Source: Methanolobus sp.
GTDB lineage: Archaea > Halobacteriota > Methanosarcinia > Methanosarcinales > Methanosarcinaceae
DNA length: 64,000 nt
Reading direction: 5' to 3'
Assembly: GCF_016278365.1 (NCBI RefSeq)
Contig: NZ_JADQBZ010000003.1
Location: forward strand, 124,001 to 188,000
Positions 46,733 to 56,766 of the stretch are shown piece by piece. Position 1 is the first letter of the stretch. Each line of letters opens with the position of its first letter. Under the pieces are notes generated by a model. It had not been told where the DNA came from. It saw only the letters and a program-made list of their open reading frames with translations, and searched no databases. The position numbers were made by a program, and so were the translations under genes.

Positions 46733-46945
46733 TTATTCTGTAGATTTACTAAAGCCTCTTGCTCCAGAGTTTCTGTCTGTCATGAACAGGCCATTACTTG
46801 GAATTATTACATCTTCCTTATAAGTAGTGTGTAATTCATTTGACAGTATATCTGGCACATGATATTGACTTAAGTGTGAAAATAGCTGCTCCCTTATATG
46901 CACCTGCCAGCCAGGTTCGATAAAATCGTAGTCCTGAGCGCCCAT
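46733..46945 (-). CDS. Small uncharacterised protein, possibly PRC/DUF2171-like
   Basis: A 70-codon frame in the 530-base gap between the superoxide reductase gene and valS. It begins MGAQDYDFIEPGWQVHIREQ and contains YKEDVIIPSNGL, which faintly recalls small PRC-barrel-like stress proteins (glycine-tryptophan start, then a KDxYIP strand). No good ribosome binding site is seen. It may be a real but diverged gene, or chance; the rest of the gap is AT-rich promoter sequence. Confidence 0.3.
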   Translation of the reverse strand: MGAQDYDFIEPGWQVHIREQLFSHLSQYHVPDILSNELHTTYKEDVIIPSNGLFMTDRNSGARGFSKSTE

Positions 46946-47128
46946 AAATTAGATGGGGCATATTCGTATAAACTATTTTCGGTAAGTTATTTTTAATGCA
47001 TATTCTTATTGACTGCAAATGTTGTGTACAGATTAGAACTGTTCCAGCCATCTTCAACCGGGCAGTTATACCACATAATGTTCATTTTACATTACCATCA
47101 CTTACGATAAAAGGGCGCATGCAACCAG

Positions 47129-47143
47129 ATATATTTAAATAAT
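47129..47143 (+). promoter_or_regulatory. TATA box of valS
   Basis: ATATATTTAAATAAT lies about 65 bases before the valS start, giving an expected leader of about 35 bases. Confidence 0.5.
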
Positions 47144-47199
47144 CTTAGACCACTGTAAGATAAAAAATACAATAACTATATAATATTTATCGGAGAGTT

Positions 47200-49794
47200 A
47201 TGATGACGGTCCCAAAAGAATACATCCCGCACGAAGTTGAACCAAAGTGGAAAGCAATGTGGGATATGTCCATGTACCATTTCGACTGGAACGACAGTAC
47301 AAGACCACAATATATTATCGATACTCCTCCCCCTTATCCCACCGGTAATTTTCACATAGGCAACTCCCTCAACTGGTGCTATATCGACTTTGTCGCACGC
47401 TACAAGAGAATGTGCGGTTACAATGTCATGTTCCCTCAGGGATGGGACTGTCATGGACTGCCCACGGAAGTAAAAGTGGAAGAGATTCACGGTATCACAA
47501 AGAATGAAGTGCCCAGGGAGCAATTCAGGCAGATGTGCCGCGATCTTACCCTTGGGAACATCGAGAAGATGCGAGCCACCCTGATGAACCTGGGCTTCTC
47601 TGTGGACTGGAGCAATGAGTTCGTGACAATGGAGCCTGCATACTATTCCAAGACCCAGCGCTCCTTCAGGAAGATGTATGACATGAAACGTGTCTACCAG
47701 TCAGAGCACCCTGTGAACTGGTGCCCCCGATGTGAGACCGCTATTGCCTTCGCTGAAGTGGAATATGATGCAAGGGACACAAAACTCAATTTCCTTAATT
47801 TCGACAAGCTCAAGATAGCAACAACAAGGCCCGAGCTGCTTGCAGCATGTGTGGCTGTTGCTATCAATCCTGATGATGAGCGCTACAACGCCAATGTCGG
47901 TTCAAATGTAAAAGTCCCTCTGTTCGGCCATGAGGTTCCTGTGATCAGTGATTCTCAGGTGGACCCCTCCTTTGGTACTGGTGTTGTCATGATATGCACG
48001 TTCGGTGACAAGCAGGACGTACGCTGGTGGGTGGAGCATCAGCTTCCGTTGCGCAAGGCGATTGATAAGAATGGCCGTATGACTGCTATCGCAGACAAGT
48101 ATGAAGGACTGAGTATCCCTGAGTGCAAAGCTGCCATTATCGAGGACCTGAGAGCACAGGGTCACCTGTACGAACAGAAGACACTCGACCAAAACGTAGG
48201 CATGTGCTGGCGTTGTAATACTCCGATCGAGATTCTCTCTGAAAGGCAGTGGTTCGTAAAAATAGATACTGATGCAGTGGCAAAGGCAGCGGATGAGATT
48301 GACTGGCTTCCCGAGTACATGAAGGTCAGGCTTGACAACTGGATAAATACCATGGAATGGGACTGGTGTATCTCACGCCAGAGGCTGTTCGCAACTCCTA
48401 TACCTGTCTGGTACTGTAAGGAGTGCGGTGAGGTCATGGTTGCAAAGGAGGACTGGATGCCCATAGATCCCACCAGGCAGCAGCCTCCTGAAGCTTGCAG
48501 TTGCGGTTGCACAGAATTCGAGCCTGAGGAGGATGTACTGGACACCTGGATGGATTCATCCATTACAGCGCTTCATGTTTCCGGCTGGCTCTCCGGGCAC
48601 GACCTGAAACTTCCGGCACAGCTGCGGCCGCAGGGTCATGATATCATCCGTACATGGGCTTTCTATACAATACTGAGGTCCATGGCACTCACCGGGAAGA
48701 GGCCATGGGATTCCATACTCATCAATGGCATGGTGCTGGGTGAGGATGGACACAAGATGAGTAAATCCCTGGGCAATGTTATCTCACCTGAGGAAGTTAT
48801 CAAAGATTACAGTGCAGACTCGTTCAGGCAATGGGCGGCTGTGGGTGGTTCCCCTGGTTCGGATGTTATGTTCCGATGGAAGGATGTCGTAGCAGCTTCC
48901 AGGTTCTTTACCAAAGTATGGAGCATCTACAGGTTCTCTATGTCCCACCTTGAGGATTACGAATACGCTGAAATGGATATTTCCGAACTTGAAGTTATAG
49001 ACAGATGGCTTTTGAGCCACCTTAACCGGCTTATCCTATCCGTGACACAGAGCATGGATACATATCAATTCGATGAAGCTTTCAAGGCGATACGCGGCTT
49101 CTCATGGGATATACTTGCTGACAACTATCTTGAACTCATCAAGTCCCGTCTTTACGGAGACGATGGTATCGGGAAGCAAGCTGCAAAGTATACCCTGTTT
49201 GTCACGGTGGACACACTGACAAGGCTGCTCGCACCTTTTGCTCCTTTCTTCGCGGAAGAGATGTTCTCAAATATTGGCAAGGGGAGCATACATGTCCAGT
49301 CATGGCCACAGGCAAGAGAAGACCTTATAGATGCCGATGTCGAGAAATCCGGTGAGTTCATCAAGGATGTTGCAAGTGCTGTCAGGCGATACAAGTCTGA
49401 AAAAGGGATGGCATTGAACGCCCGTCTGGAAAAGATCGAGCTATATGGCGTGGATATAGATATCACCGATCTTATAGGTGTGACAAATTCCCCTGTAGAG
49501 ATTATCGCCGGCAAGCCGGACTTTGAGCATGTGCCTGTGAATATTAAGCCCAACATGGGAAAAATAGGCCCGGTATTCAGAGGAAAGGCAAAGGCGATTA
49601 TTGATGCCCTGCTTGAAGAGAACCCTAAAAAAGTTGCGGACGATATTTCAAAGGGCAAGATATCTGTATCTATCAACGGAGAGGTCATAGAACTTGAACC
49701 GGATTTCGTTGAGATCGAAAAGGAAGTTGTTTCAGCAGGCAGGTCGGTGGATGTTCTCGATGTCAGCGGAATGCCCGTTGTTATCGTGAGGTAA
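47200..49794 (+). CDS. valS: Valyl-tRNA synthetase
   Basis: 864 residues, class Ia. The HIGH motif is in [14 protein letters not shown] and the KMSKS motif is [27 protein letters not shown] and the segment after KMSKS ([20 protein letters not shown]) identify ValS rather than IleS or LeuS. The CP1 editing domain lies between about 190 and 340. Zinc-type cysteine pairs are present (CPRC, CWRC, CKEC and CSCGC). It charges tRNA-Val and edits Thr. The frame begins with two ATG codons; GGAG is better spaced from the second, so the start may be three bases later. Confidence 0.95.
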   Translation: MMTVPKEYIPHEVEPKWKAMWDMSMYHFDWNDSTRPQYIIDTPPPYPTGNFHIGNSLNWCYIDFVARYKRMCGYNVMFPQGWDCHGLPTEVKVEEIHGITKNEVPREQFRQMCRDLTLGNIEKMRATLMNLGFSVDWSNEFVTMEPAYYSKTQRSFRKMYDMKRVYQSEHPVNWCPRCETAIAFAEVEYDARDTKLNFLNFDKLKIATTRPELLAACVAVAINPDDERYNANVGSNVKVPLFGHEVPVISDSQVDPSFGTGVVMICTFGDKQDVRWWVEHQLPLRKAIDKNGRMTAIADKYEGLSIPECKAAIIEDLRAQGHLYEQKTLDQNVGMCWRCNTPIEILSERQWFVKIDTDAVAKAADEIDWLPEYMKVRLDNWINTMEWDWCISRQRLFATPIPVWYCKECGEVMVAKEDWMPIDPTRQQPPEACSCGCTEFEPEEDVLDTWMDSSITALHVSGWLSGHDLKLPAQLRPQGHDIIRTWAFYTILRSMALTGKRPWDSILINGMVLGEDGHKMSKSLGNVISPEEVIKDYSADSFRQWAAVGGSPGSDVMFRWKDVVAASRFFTKVWSIYRFSMSHLEDYEYAEMDISELEVIDRWLLSHLNRLILSVTQSMDTYQFDEAFKAIRGFSWDILADNYLELIKSRLYGDDGIGKQAAKYTLFVTVDTLTRLLAPFAPFFAEEMFSNIGKGSIHVQSWPQAREDLIDADVEKSGEFIKDVASAVRRYKSEKGMALNARLEKIELYGVDIDITDLIGVTNSPVEIIAGKPDFEHVPVNIKPNMGKIGPVFRGKAKAIIDALLEENPKKVADDISKGKISVSINGEVIELEPDFVEIEKEVVSAGRSVDVLDVSGMPVVIVR

Positions 49795-49896
49795 CATATG
49801 TATGGAGGGATATGGATGCGTTTCTCCACGCAATCTTTAAAAGTCCCCCATGCATAATCAAAATTGGACATGCTTGTCTGTGTTATGGGTGATCAG

Positions 49897-50379
49897 TTGA
49901 AAGTCAGATCCAGGATACAAATAAGGAAATCGGATAAGATCAAATTGCTGAAGGAACTAAAAGATTCTTTCGGCGATGTGGTCGACAGTTTCTCTGAAAA
50001 GAAGTTTGAAACAGCCACTGCTGATGACTTGCCTATTGTGATAATCGAAGGCAAATTGCTCCTGTTCAAGATAGGTGATATTTACTTCCCGACCGTAAGG
50101 GGAGTACTTGAGCTTGGCCTGATGAAGAACGTAGTCAAGGTAGATGCCGGAGCTATCCGCTTCGTTGTCAACGGAGCTGATGTGATGTGCCCGGGGATAG
50201 TTTCCGCAGACCCCGATATCCGGGCTGGTGACCCTGTGATCATTGTGGAGGAAACACACAAAAAGCCACTTGCCATAGGCATTGCCATAATTTCCGGTGC
50301 TGAAATGAAGGCAAGTTCAGGCAAGGCGATAAAATCTGTCCATTATGTGGGCGACAAGCTCTGGAATCTTGACATCTGA
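49897..50379 (+). CDS. PUA-domain RNA-binding protein
   Basis: 160 residues from a TTG start chosen because GGTGATC, a near-perfect match to the 16S rRNA tail, lies directly upstream. In-frame ATG codons 12 and 27 bases earlier are alternatives. The C-terminal 80 residues are a PUA domain (FPTVRGVLELGLMKNVVKVD, then DVMCPGIVSADPDIRAGD). The N-terminal half is the pre-PUA domain of the archaeal MCT-1-like family, which is linked to ribosomes or translation initiation. It stands alone after valS. Confidence 0.82.
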   Translation: MKVRSRIQIRKSDKIKLLKELKDSFGDVVDSFSEKKFETATADDLPIVIIEGKLLLFKIGDIYFPTVRGVLELGLMKNVVKVDAGAIRFVVNGADVMCPGIVSADPDIRAGDPVIIVEETHKKPLAIGIAIISGAEMKASSGKAIKSVHYVGDKLWNLDI

Positions 50380-50564
50380 AAGAAATGGTTAATATATCAT
50401 GAACTGATGTATAAATGTAAGTATAATTATCGGATAAACCGGAAGTGTCATGTAAGTGCGGAACCAACCTGCTGCTTTGAACTGAACATAATTCCGGTAA
50501 CAATTTAAGTAGTATCGATATTATTAATATAGCAGCAATGTTATTGAATACATGAGGGCACATT

Positions 50565-50945
50565 ATGGCAAAGATCATGAACAAGTTGTTTGGTGGCACT
50601 AGCAAAACCACAACAGTTGAGGATGAATATACGGAACTTGACCTTACAAAGTACGAAGAAGTGCTGGACGAGGAACCTGCAGAGACATACGTAAGGGTAG
50701 CTGAACTGACCAACCTTAACGAGTTGACTGCCCTGAAAAAGGAGATATATAGTGGCAATATCGTGATGATAGATATCTCTAACATAAAAGCTGATAAACT
50801 CATGCTTGACCGTGCATTAAAGGATCTCAAGGATGTTGTCATCGACGTTCACGGCGATATCGCAGGAATAAAGGATGACCAGGTGCTTGTGACACCTACC
50901 GGCATCAAGATCGACAGATCGAAGATCCTTGGTGGAAGGTATTGA
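50565..50945 (+). CDS. sepF: Cell division protein SepF
   Basis: 126 residues. The N-terminal MAKIMNKLFGG is an amphipathic membrane-targeting helix, followed by an acidic linker and the SepF domain (TYVRVAELTNLNELTALKKE, then GNIVMIDISNIK). Archaeal SepF anchors FtsZ to the membrane and serves the role that FtsA has in many bacteria. This matters for the FtsA-like ATPase at 5.2-7.4 kb, which is therefore unlikely to be the main FtsZ anchor. It overlaps the next gene by four bases. Confidence 0.92.
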   Translation: MAKIMNKLFGGTSKTTTVEDEYTELDLTKYEEVLDEEPAETYVRVAELTNLNELTALKKEIYSGNIVMIDISNIKADKLMLDRALKDLKDVVIDVHGDIAGIKDDQVLVTPTGIKIDRSKILGGRY

Positions 50946-51580
50946 GTGAAGAGGCCCCCTGCCATCATTTTGTGACCAGGACCTCCTGTCCTCTGTGTCA
51001 TGAGGATCTTATCATCAACTGGCAGGGTGATGATATTCCTTATTTTGGGGAGGTCATGCATATTACTTCCCGGTGCGAATGCGGCTTTAGGTTTGCCGAT
51101 ACGCTTATCCTTGCACAGGGTGCACCAATGCGATATGAACTGGAACTGGAAAATCAGGAAGACCTGAACAGCAGGGTCGTACGTTCCACCTCCGGAACTA
51201 TCCGCATACCTGAACTTGGTATTGATGTGGAACCCGGCTCGATCTCCGAATCTTATGTAACTAACGTGGAAGGTGTCCTTGACAGAATACTGGACGTTGT
51301 CATGACTGCAACGAAGTGGCATATCGAGGACCCCGAGAAATATTCCCTGGGGCTTGATATCCAGCAGGCTTTAAGGGATGCGATAGATGGACAAAAGAAA
51401 CTCACACTTATCATAGAGGACCCTATGGGAAACAGCGCCATCATATCTGAAAGGGCAAAGTCAAGGCAGCTAACCCCTGGAGAGGTAGAACACCTTAAAA
51501 CGGGAATGATAGTGTTTGATACTTCTACATCAGAGATAGAGATCGATGCATGCGACCAGAATCATACGATTACTGATTAA
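50942..51580 (+). CDS. ZPR1-type zinc finger protein
   Basis: 212 residues from a TTG start that overlaps the sepF stop. One zinc finger is visible, CPLC...CECG (residues about 16-47), followed by the ZPR1 beta domain (GAPMRYELELENQEDLNSRV, then VRSTSGTIRIPELGIDVEPG) and a helical hairpin (GVLDRILDVVM). Eukaryotic ZPR1 has two such modules and binds eEF1A; archaeal proteins have one. The role in archaea is unclear. Confidence 0.85.
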   Translation: MSEEAPCHHFVTRTSCPLCHEDLIINWQGDDIPYFGEVMHITSRCECGFRFADTLILAQGAPMRYELELENQEDLNSRVVRSTSGTIRIPELGIDVEPGSISESYVTNVEGVLDRILDVVMTATKWHIEDPEKYSLGLDIQQALRDAIDGQKKLTLIIEDPMGNSAIISERAKSRQLTPGEVEHLKTGMIVFDTSTSEIEIDACDQNHTITD

Positions 51581-51743
51581 TGCCTACATCCTATCTTTTT
51601 TCAGCCACTTCCACTTTCCTTTTGAAATCTCAATTTGTCTCTTTCGACCTTCCCTGGAATTATCCTGCATCTTCCGAAACCTTATATATATTGTAGTCTG
51701 ATAATAACAATCACATATTTAAAACACTGTGAGGGAATGCATC

Positions 51744-52499
51744 TTGCCAGAGGAATGCTGTCATAATGTTACCATGCCACTTATAGGAGATGATGCGCCG
51801 TCCTTTACGGCCAGGACAACCTTGGGTGTTGTGAATTTCCCGGATGATTACAGGGGGAAATGGGTTGTGTTCTTCAGTCACCCCGGTGATTTCACTCCGG
51901 TCTGTACCACAGAGTTCATGCGTTTTGCCTTCATGCAGCAGGAGTTCAGGAAACTTAACACTGAACTGCTTGGCCTTTCTATTGACAGTAACAGTTCCCA
52001 TATAGCGTGGCTTGAGGCCATCAGGGACAAGATAGAGTATAAAGGCATGAAGGATGTTGATATCATGTTCCCGGTCATCGAAGACCTCAGCATGGAGATT
52101 GCACGCAGGTACGGCATGATACATCCCAACGCACGTTACTCCCCGGAAGAGATCCTTGAGAGGTTCGAGCGCTCAGGCGGAAAATTCAGCCTGCAGGAAT
52201 TCAGCACAGAGACGGTGCGCGCGACCTTTATAATCGACCCTCAGGCAAAGATACGCGCGATGTTACTCTATCCCTTCTCCACCGGCAGGAATATGGATGA
52301 AATCAAAAGACTGATTCTTGCTCTTCAGAAATCGGATAGCGAGCAGGTGTATACACCGGAGGGCTGGCATCCTGGTGACGATGTGATAGTCCCGAATCCC
52401 ACTACCTGGACTGATGCAAAGGATCGGGAAACTGATGAGGACAGTGGTCTGAAGTGCAGCGGATGGTTCCTCTGCATGAGAAAGGACCGCAGAAGATAG
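51744..52499 (+). CDS. Peroxiredoxin (Prx6/AhpC-TSA type)
   Basis: About 251 residues. The peroxidatic cysteine is C54 in PGDFTPVCTTEF, and two C-terminal cysteines (C238 and C244 in KCSGWFLCM) match the archaeal long peroxiredoxins in which they take part in recycling. The C-terminal extension (YTPEGWHPGDDVIVP) is also typical. It reduces peroxides. A TATA box near 51683 precedes it. The start is TTG behind GAGGG; a GTG 15 bases earlier or an ATG 30 bases later are alternatives. Confidence 0.92.
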   Translation: MPEECCHNVTMPLIGDDAPSFTARTTLGVVNFPDDYRGKWVVFFSHPGDFTPVCTTEFMRFAFMQQEFRKLNTELLGLSIDSNSSHIAWLEAIRDKIEYKGMKDVDIMFPVIEDLSMEIARRYGMIHPNARYSPEEILERFERSGGKFSLQEFSTETVRATFIIDPQAKIRAMLLYPFSTGRNMDEIKRLILALQKSDSEQVYTPEGWHPGDDVIVPNPTTWTDAKDRETDEDSGLKCSGWFLCMRKDRRR

Positions 52500-52692
52500 C
52501 TTTTTTTCAGCAGCGCATATGTTCTTATCTTAATTTTAATCAGAGATTTCATCTTACTGATGATTTCGGGCGTACTCCGGCAGCGACTCCACAGACTACT
52601 TGCAGCGGGTCTCAAAGGAAATGCCTATAAGCAATGTACTTATTTAATTATCCAAAATCAAGCGGAAATGAAAGTAGAAATAAGGTGACCAT

Positions 52693-54126
52693 ATGGCAGA
52701 ACAAGAGAAAGAGGCTGCACTTCCTCAAAAAGAGAGTTTTAGTGAATGGTATAACGACCTCCTCCAGAAAGGGGAGATCATGGATGTACGTTACCCGGTT
52801 AAAGGGCTTTACGTGTGGTATCCTTTTGGTTTCAACATTCGGAGAAATGTTTACGGCATTATTCGCGAGCTTCTTGATAAAGATCATCAGGAAACGCTTT
52901 TTCCTCTGCTGATACCAGAGAACGAGTTCATGAAAGAGGCTGAGCATATCAAGGGGTTCGAAGATGAGGTTTACTGGGTCACTCATGGAGGCACAACCCC
53001 CCTGGATGTGAAACTCGCACTTCGTCCAACGAGTGAGACGGCTATCTATCCAATGTACAAGATGTGGATTCGCTCCCATGCTGACCTGCCCCTCAAGCTC
53101 TACCAGATAGTAAACACTTTCAGGTATGAAACCAAGCATACACGTCCGCTGATAAGGTTGCGTGAGATTACATCATTCAAGGAAGCACACACAGTACATG
53201 CCACGTGGGATGATGCTGCAGCCCAGGTCGATGAAGCTATCCGCATCTACACTGAATTCTATCGCAGGCTTGCTATTCCCGTACTGCCTTCCAAACGGCC
53301 TGACTGGGATAAGTTTCCGGGGGCTGACTATACCATAGCTACAGATGCGCTCATGCCCGACGGCAAGACTCTTCAGGTTGGTACAGCGCATCATCTTGGA
53401 GCTAACTTTGCAAAGACCTTCGATATCACCTATGAAGATGTGAATGGCGAGCAGGTCTATGCCCATCAGACCTGCTATGGGATCTCCGAGCGTTCTATAG
53501 CTGCGCTGATATCCATCCATGGGGACAATAAGGGACTTGTTATTCCTCCAGAGGTCGCTCCGGTACAGGTTGCCATCATCCCAATTATCTTTAAGGAGTC
53601 GTCCGATGTCCTCCGGGCATGCGAGACAGTCAGGGACAATCTTGAAAAGGTAGGCATAAGGGTGAAAATGGATGCAAGCGAGAACCGTCCGGGTGCCAAG
53701 TACTACAAATGGGAAATGAAAGGAGTCCCTGTAAGGATCGAACTTGGTCCAAGGGATCTCAAGAACAACTCCGCCATGCTTGTGCGCCGTGACACCGGCG
53801 AAAAACAGCAGGTTCCTCTTGATAACATTGAAAATGGAGTCCTTTCAGTGTTCAGTGCGATCCAGACCGATCTGTACGAGAAGGCAAAGAAGGAACTGGA
53901 AGAGCGCATATTTGATTGCCAGACTCCTGCAGAAGTGAAGGAGAATATCACAAAGGGTATTGCAAAAGTATTCTGGTGTGGCAAGAAAGAGTGCGGCCTG
54001 CGGCTTGAAGATGAGATTGGTGCGGGTATCCTGGGCATTCCTACGGGACAGGCTGCGTGCGAGGGTAAATGCATCACCTGCGATGCTGATGCAGACACGC
54101 AGGTGTATGTGGCAAGAACATACTGA
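52693..54126 (+). CDS. proS: Prolyl-tRNA synthetase, archaeal/eukaryotic type
   Basis: 477 residues, class II, the short archaeal form without the bacterial editing insert. Motif 2 is in [22 protein letters not shown] without the last residues, and the class II core continues with [10 protein letters not shown] and motif 3 near [16 protein letters not shown]. The C-terminal zinc-binding domain is marked by [13 protein letters not shown] and [11 protein letters not shown]. It charges tRNA-Pro. AAGGTGA precedes the start. Confidence 0.95.
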   Translation: MAEQEKEAALPQKESFSEWYNDLLQKGEIMDVRYPVKGLYVWYPFGFNIRRNVYGIIRELLDKDHQETLFPLLIPENEFMKEAEHIKGFEDEVYWVTHGGTTPLDVKLALRPTSETAIYPMYKMWIRSHADLPLKLYQIVNTFRYETKHTRPLIRLREITSFKEAHTVHATWDDAAAQVDEAIRIYTEFYRRLAIPVLPSKRPDWDKFPGADYTIATDALMPDGKTLQVGTAHHLGANFAKTFDITYEDVNGEQVYAHQTCYGISERSIAALISIHGDNKGLVIPPEVAPVQVAIIPIIFKESSDVLRACETVRDNLEKVGIRVKMDASENRPGAKYYKWEMKGVPVRIELGPRDLKNNSAMLVRRDTGEKQQVPLDNIENGVLSVFSAIQTDLYEKAKKELEERIFDCQTPAEVKENITKGIAKVFWCGKKECGLRLEDEIGAGILGIPTGQAACEGKCITCDADADTQVYVARTY

Positions 54127-54186
54127 GATTCAAGAAAATCTGGGAAAATATGATATATACCCTATAAAATACGTTAGGTGATAATT

Positions 54187-55263
54187 ATGGATGCTCTATC
54201 GCCCGAGAATGTCAGATTGCCCGAAAGGCCGCTGTTTGTCTGTGTGCTGGGAAACACCGAGACCGCCTACATTGAAGGACTTTCAGCTGCGGGAAAAACT
54301 GCAAGGCTGACTGATTATACCCCTGCAGGAGATGCAGAGGTCCTGCACAAGGGTACGATCATCGACATACCGATACTGCCGATGACGCCTCCTTATGACA
54401 CTCCGACTCCTGCCCTCATAACCAGAGCAGCTCTGACTCTGACAGGTGTGCCTTTAATGATCGTGAACGCCGGTCTGAAGGTATTTCCTGCAAAAGAAGT
54501 TCCGCTCGTTGACCTGGGGGGGATGCCGGGCTCTGATATAAGGGGTCCTGTGGCAGTACAGAATATCGAGGAGGTTTTCAGGAACGCATTCAAACTGGGG
54601 CAGCAACTTGCTCTAAATCATGATCTTGTGGTGATAGGGGAGAGCATTCCTGGCGGTACGACAACTGCAAACGCCGTGCTGCAGTCCCTCGGGTATGATG
54701 GGGATGTGAGCAGCAGTTCCAGCTCCAATCCTCTTACTCTTAAAAGAGAAGTTGTTGCAGCCGCGCTGGCATCATCGGGAATCACATCAGGCTCCCTGCG
54801 GGATGAGCCTCTCAGGGCTGTCAGTTGCGTGGGCGATCCCATGATGGTCGCAGTGGCAGGTATTACTGCAGGTCTTGGAAGCACTTCTGTAATACTTGCG
54901 GGTGGCACCCAGATGGAATCCATCTATGCAGTGATAAAGCACCTTGGATATCCGATGGCAAGTATCAAAATAGTTACGACCAGTTATGTTGTCAGCGATG
55001 ATACTGCCAATTTCAGGGAAATTGCAGGCCAACTGGATGCCAGGTTCTATGGTGTGGATCCAGAATTTGGTAAGTCTGTTTCCCAAGGTCTCCGCCAGTA
55101 TGAGCTTGGTTTTGTGAAGGAGGGCGTAGGTGCAGGCGGAGCCATGTATCTTGCATTGATGTATGGCCATTCCAAAGAAAAGATCCGCTCGGAGATAGAG
55201 AATCTATGTGCAGACCTGTGCAGGCTTGGAGACCTTGACAGAATCAAATGTCAGGAGATGTGA
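54187..55263 (+). CDS. CobT-family nicotinate-nucleotide-dimethylbenzimidazole phosphoribosyltransferase-like protein
   Basis: 358 residues. It belongs to the archaeal CobT-like family (TIGR00303/UPF0284): GNTETAYIEGLSAAGKTA, PAKEVPLVDLGGMPGSDIRG, GESIPGGTTTANAVL and AVAGITAGLGSTSVILAGGT. It is thought to activate the lower ligand base during cobamide assembly. Methylotrophic methanogenesis depends heavily on cobamides. The start is the ATG behind a perfect GGTGAT; a GTG nine bases earlier is part of that site. Confidence 0.85.
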   Translation: MDALSPENVRLPERPLFVCVLGNTETAYIEGLSAAGKTARLTDYTPAGDAEVLHKGTIIDIPILPMTPPYDTPTPALITRAALTLTGVPLMIVNAGLKVFPAKEVPLVDLGGMPGSDIRGPVAVQNIEEVFRNAFKLGQQLALNHDLVVIGESIPGGTTTANAVLQSLGYDGDVSSSSSSNPLTLKREVVAAALASSGITSGSLRDEPLRAVSCVGDPMMVAVAGITAGLGSTSVILAGGTQMESIYAVIKHLGYPMASIKIVTTSYVVSDDTANFREIAGQLDARFYGVDPEFGKSVSQGLRQYELGFVKEGVGAGGAMYLALMYGHSKEKIRSEIENLCADLCRLGDLDRIKCQEM

Positions 55264-55338
55264 TTTTTTACTTGTTCCTTAATCGTACCGCTAAATATAT
55301 CATAGATAAGATTTATTCAGGGGTACGAGTCAGTTTAT

Positions 55339-55532
55339 GGGGCTGTGGCCTAGCCCGGCATGGCGATGGGCTCCAGCGGATAAATGATGAACAACGGGTC
55401 TACTGAGGCTTAACCCGACGGGGTTGGCCGGTGAGGAACCGTTGGAGCACTGATGTTGCTCATACCTTAATGCTGTGTAATGCAGCAGTTCGGAGAGACC
55501 CGTCGATCGTGAGTTCAAATCTCACCAGCCCC
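55339..55532 (+). tRNA. tRNA-Trp (CCA) with a 121-base intron
   Basis: The acceptor GGGGCTG pairs fully with CAGCCCC. The D arm is GCCTAGCCCGGCATGGC-like, the anticodon stem ATGGG pairs with CCCGT (one G-U), the anticodon CCA lies at 55373-55375, and the T arm is GTGAG TTCAAAT CTCAC. The CCA tail is not encoded. The intron (55377-55497) sits after position 37, the canonical archaeal place, and its ends can form the bulge-helix-bulge with CTCC/GGAG for the splicing endonuclease. Confidence 0.95.
55384..55453 (+). ncRNA. C/D box guide RNA in the tRNA-Trp intron
   Basis: Box C ATGATGA (55384-55390), D' CTGA (55403-55406), C' TGAGGA (55432-55437) and D CTGA (55450-55453), with 12 bases between each C-type and D-type box, as is standard in archaea. 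The guide before D' pairs over 8 bp with positions 36-43, so the fifth base faces C39. The guide before D pairs over 10 bp across the 5' splice site, with its fifth base facing C34. This matches the known 2'-O-methylation of 34 and 39 directed by the Haloferax tRNA-Trp intron. Confidence 0.9.
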
Positions 55533-55760
55533 ATTTCTCATTTATAGTTTCATTTTTTCTATTTCTTGGTGTGTCTTACTTATTCATGTGCCTAAAATTA
55601 TATATGCAGAGAGTAATATTGTATATTCGGGATTATAGCAATCTTTTCGCATAATGTGAACTAAAATGATGTGATACCACCATATTTATATTGACATGCA
55701 TATATTAAACAGGGATGTGCAATAATAATCAGTGTACAGTAAAAATGGAGCATAAGGTGC

Positions 55761-56525
55761 ATGCAGAATAGGGACAAAGTACTCATAGTTGATGATGAGC
55801 AGGCAATTGTTGAATTGATGGGGCTTTATCTGAGGTCGGAGTATGATGTGATTAACGCATACAATGGACATGAGGCCCTTGAGCGAATCAAGATCGATAA
55901 ACCCGACATAGTCCTTTTGGATGTAATGATGCCTGACATGAATGGGTATGAAGTCTGCAGACGTCTGAAGACCTCGGTGGAGACTCAGTTCCTTCCGGTC
56001 ATAATGGTCACTGCCCTGTCGGGTAAGGATGACAGGATAAAAGGCATTGAAGTGGGTGCTGACGAATTTCTGGGCAAGCCAGTGAACCGGATGGAACTGG
56101 TCACTCGCGTCAGATCCCTGCTGCGCATCAAGCACCTGCAGGACAAGATCCTTGCTGAGAGAAATGATGCGATGAACTATCTCGATGCAGCAGGTTTTAT
56201 TGTAGTTGTTATAGATGCGGAGCTCAGAGTCAATCTCATTAACAGAAAAGGCAATGAGACATTGGGATATGAGGAGTTTGAGCTGATAGGGCAGGATTTT
56301 GTGAAAGCCATTGTTCGCAACGATATGATTGCTGATGTCAGGGCCTCTTTAGAGGCTGCTATGACCGGGACATCGGAACTGCCGGATTATTGGGAGATCC
56401 CGATAGTGCGTAAGGATGGCAGGCACATCACCGTGCGCTGGTATGATACTGTTCTTAATGGCAATGACGGTGAGATCACAGGCCTGATCTGTTCTGGAGA
56501 AGATCTTAGTATATTTGATGAATAA
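55761..56525 (+). CDS. Response regulator with receiver and PAS domains
   Basis: 254 residues. The receiver domain (about 1-125) has D11-D12, the phospho-acceptor in IVLLDVMMPD and the lysine in FLGKPVN. A short coiled helix leads to a PAS domain (about 140-250; NYLDAAGFIVVVIDAELRVN, then ETLGYEEFELIGQDF). No kinase or DNA-binding output is present, so it is a stand-alone signalling module. The partner kinase is not in the neighbourhood. Many methanogen signalling proteins have this build. Confidence 0.88.
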   Translation: MQNRDKVLIVDDEQAIVELMGLYLRSEYDVINAYNGHEALERIKIDKPDIVLLDVMMPDMNGYEVCRRLKTSVETQFLPVIMVTALSGKDDRIKGIEVGADEFLGKPVNRMELVTRVRSLLRIKHLQDKILAERNDAMNYLDAAGFIVVVIDAELRVNLINRKGNETLGYEEFELIGQDFVKAIVRNDMIADVRASLEAAMTGTSELPDYWEIPIVRKDGRHITVRWYDTVLNGNDGEITGLICSGEDLSIFDE

Positions 56526-56652
56526 CATTTAAAGGAATACGTCATTTATTAAAAATACGGAATGCCCTATTATCTTTTTTCCCTTTCAGCTCTTATATTT
56601 TTCTTATTCTCTTCTTTCATGAAGCGTTCCCGCTTATTTTCCAGGAAGAAAG

Positions 56653-56753
56653 TTTATATCCCATCAAGTGGGTACTAGTCCTGTTTCATTGTCGGGATGT
56701 GTCCCGTGGGAATGTGGCTTTTGAAGCTGAACCGTGAAACAAATAAATGAAAC
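56653..56753 (+). promoter_or_regulatory. Promoter and structured leader of the L15e operon
   Basis: A TATA box TTTATATC lies at about 56653. The expected transcript starts near 56680 and can fold with an outer 8-bp stem, GTTTCATT (56683-56690) with AATGAAAC (56746-56753), ending directly before the AAGGTGA ribosome binding site. Inside are a perfect CGGGA-TGTG-TCCCG hairpin (56693-56706) and a small GCTT/AAGC hairpin. Confidence 0.5.
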
Positions 56754-56766
56754 AAGGTGAATATAT

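Noticed and set aside
47200-49794. IleS or LeuS as identity of the large class I synthetase
   Set aside because: The [10 protein letters not shown] segment and the sequence after KMSKS fit ValS.
55330-55518. 62-codon minus-strand ORF
   Set aside because: It lies over the tRNA-Trp gene and its intron, which explain the sequence fully.
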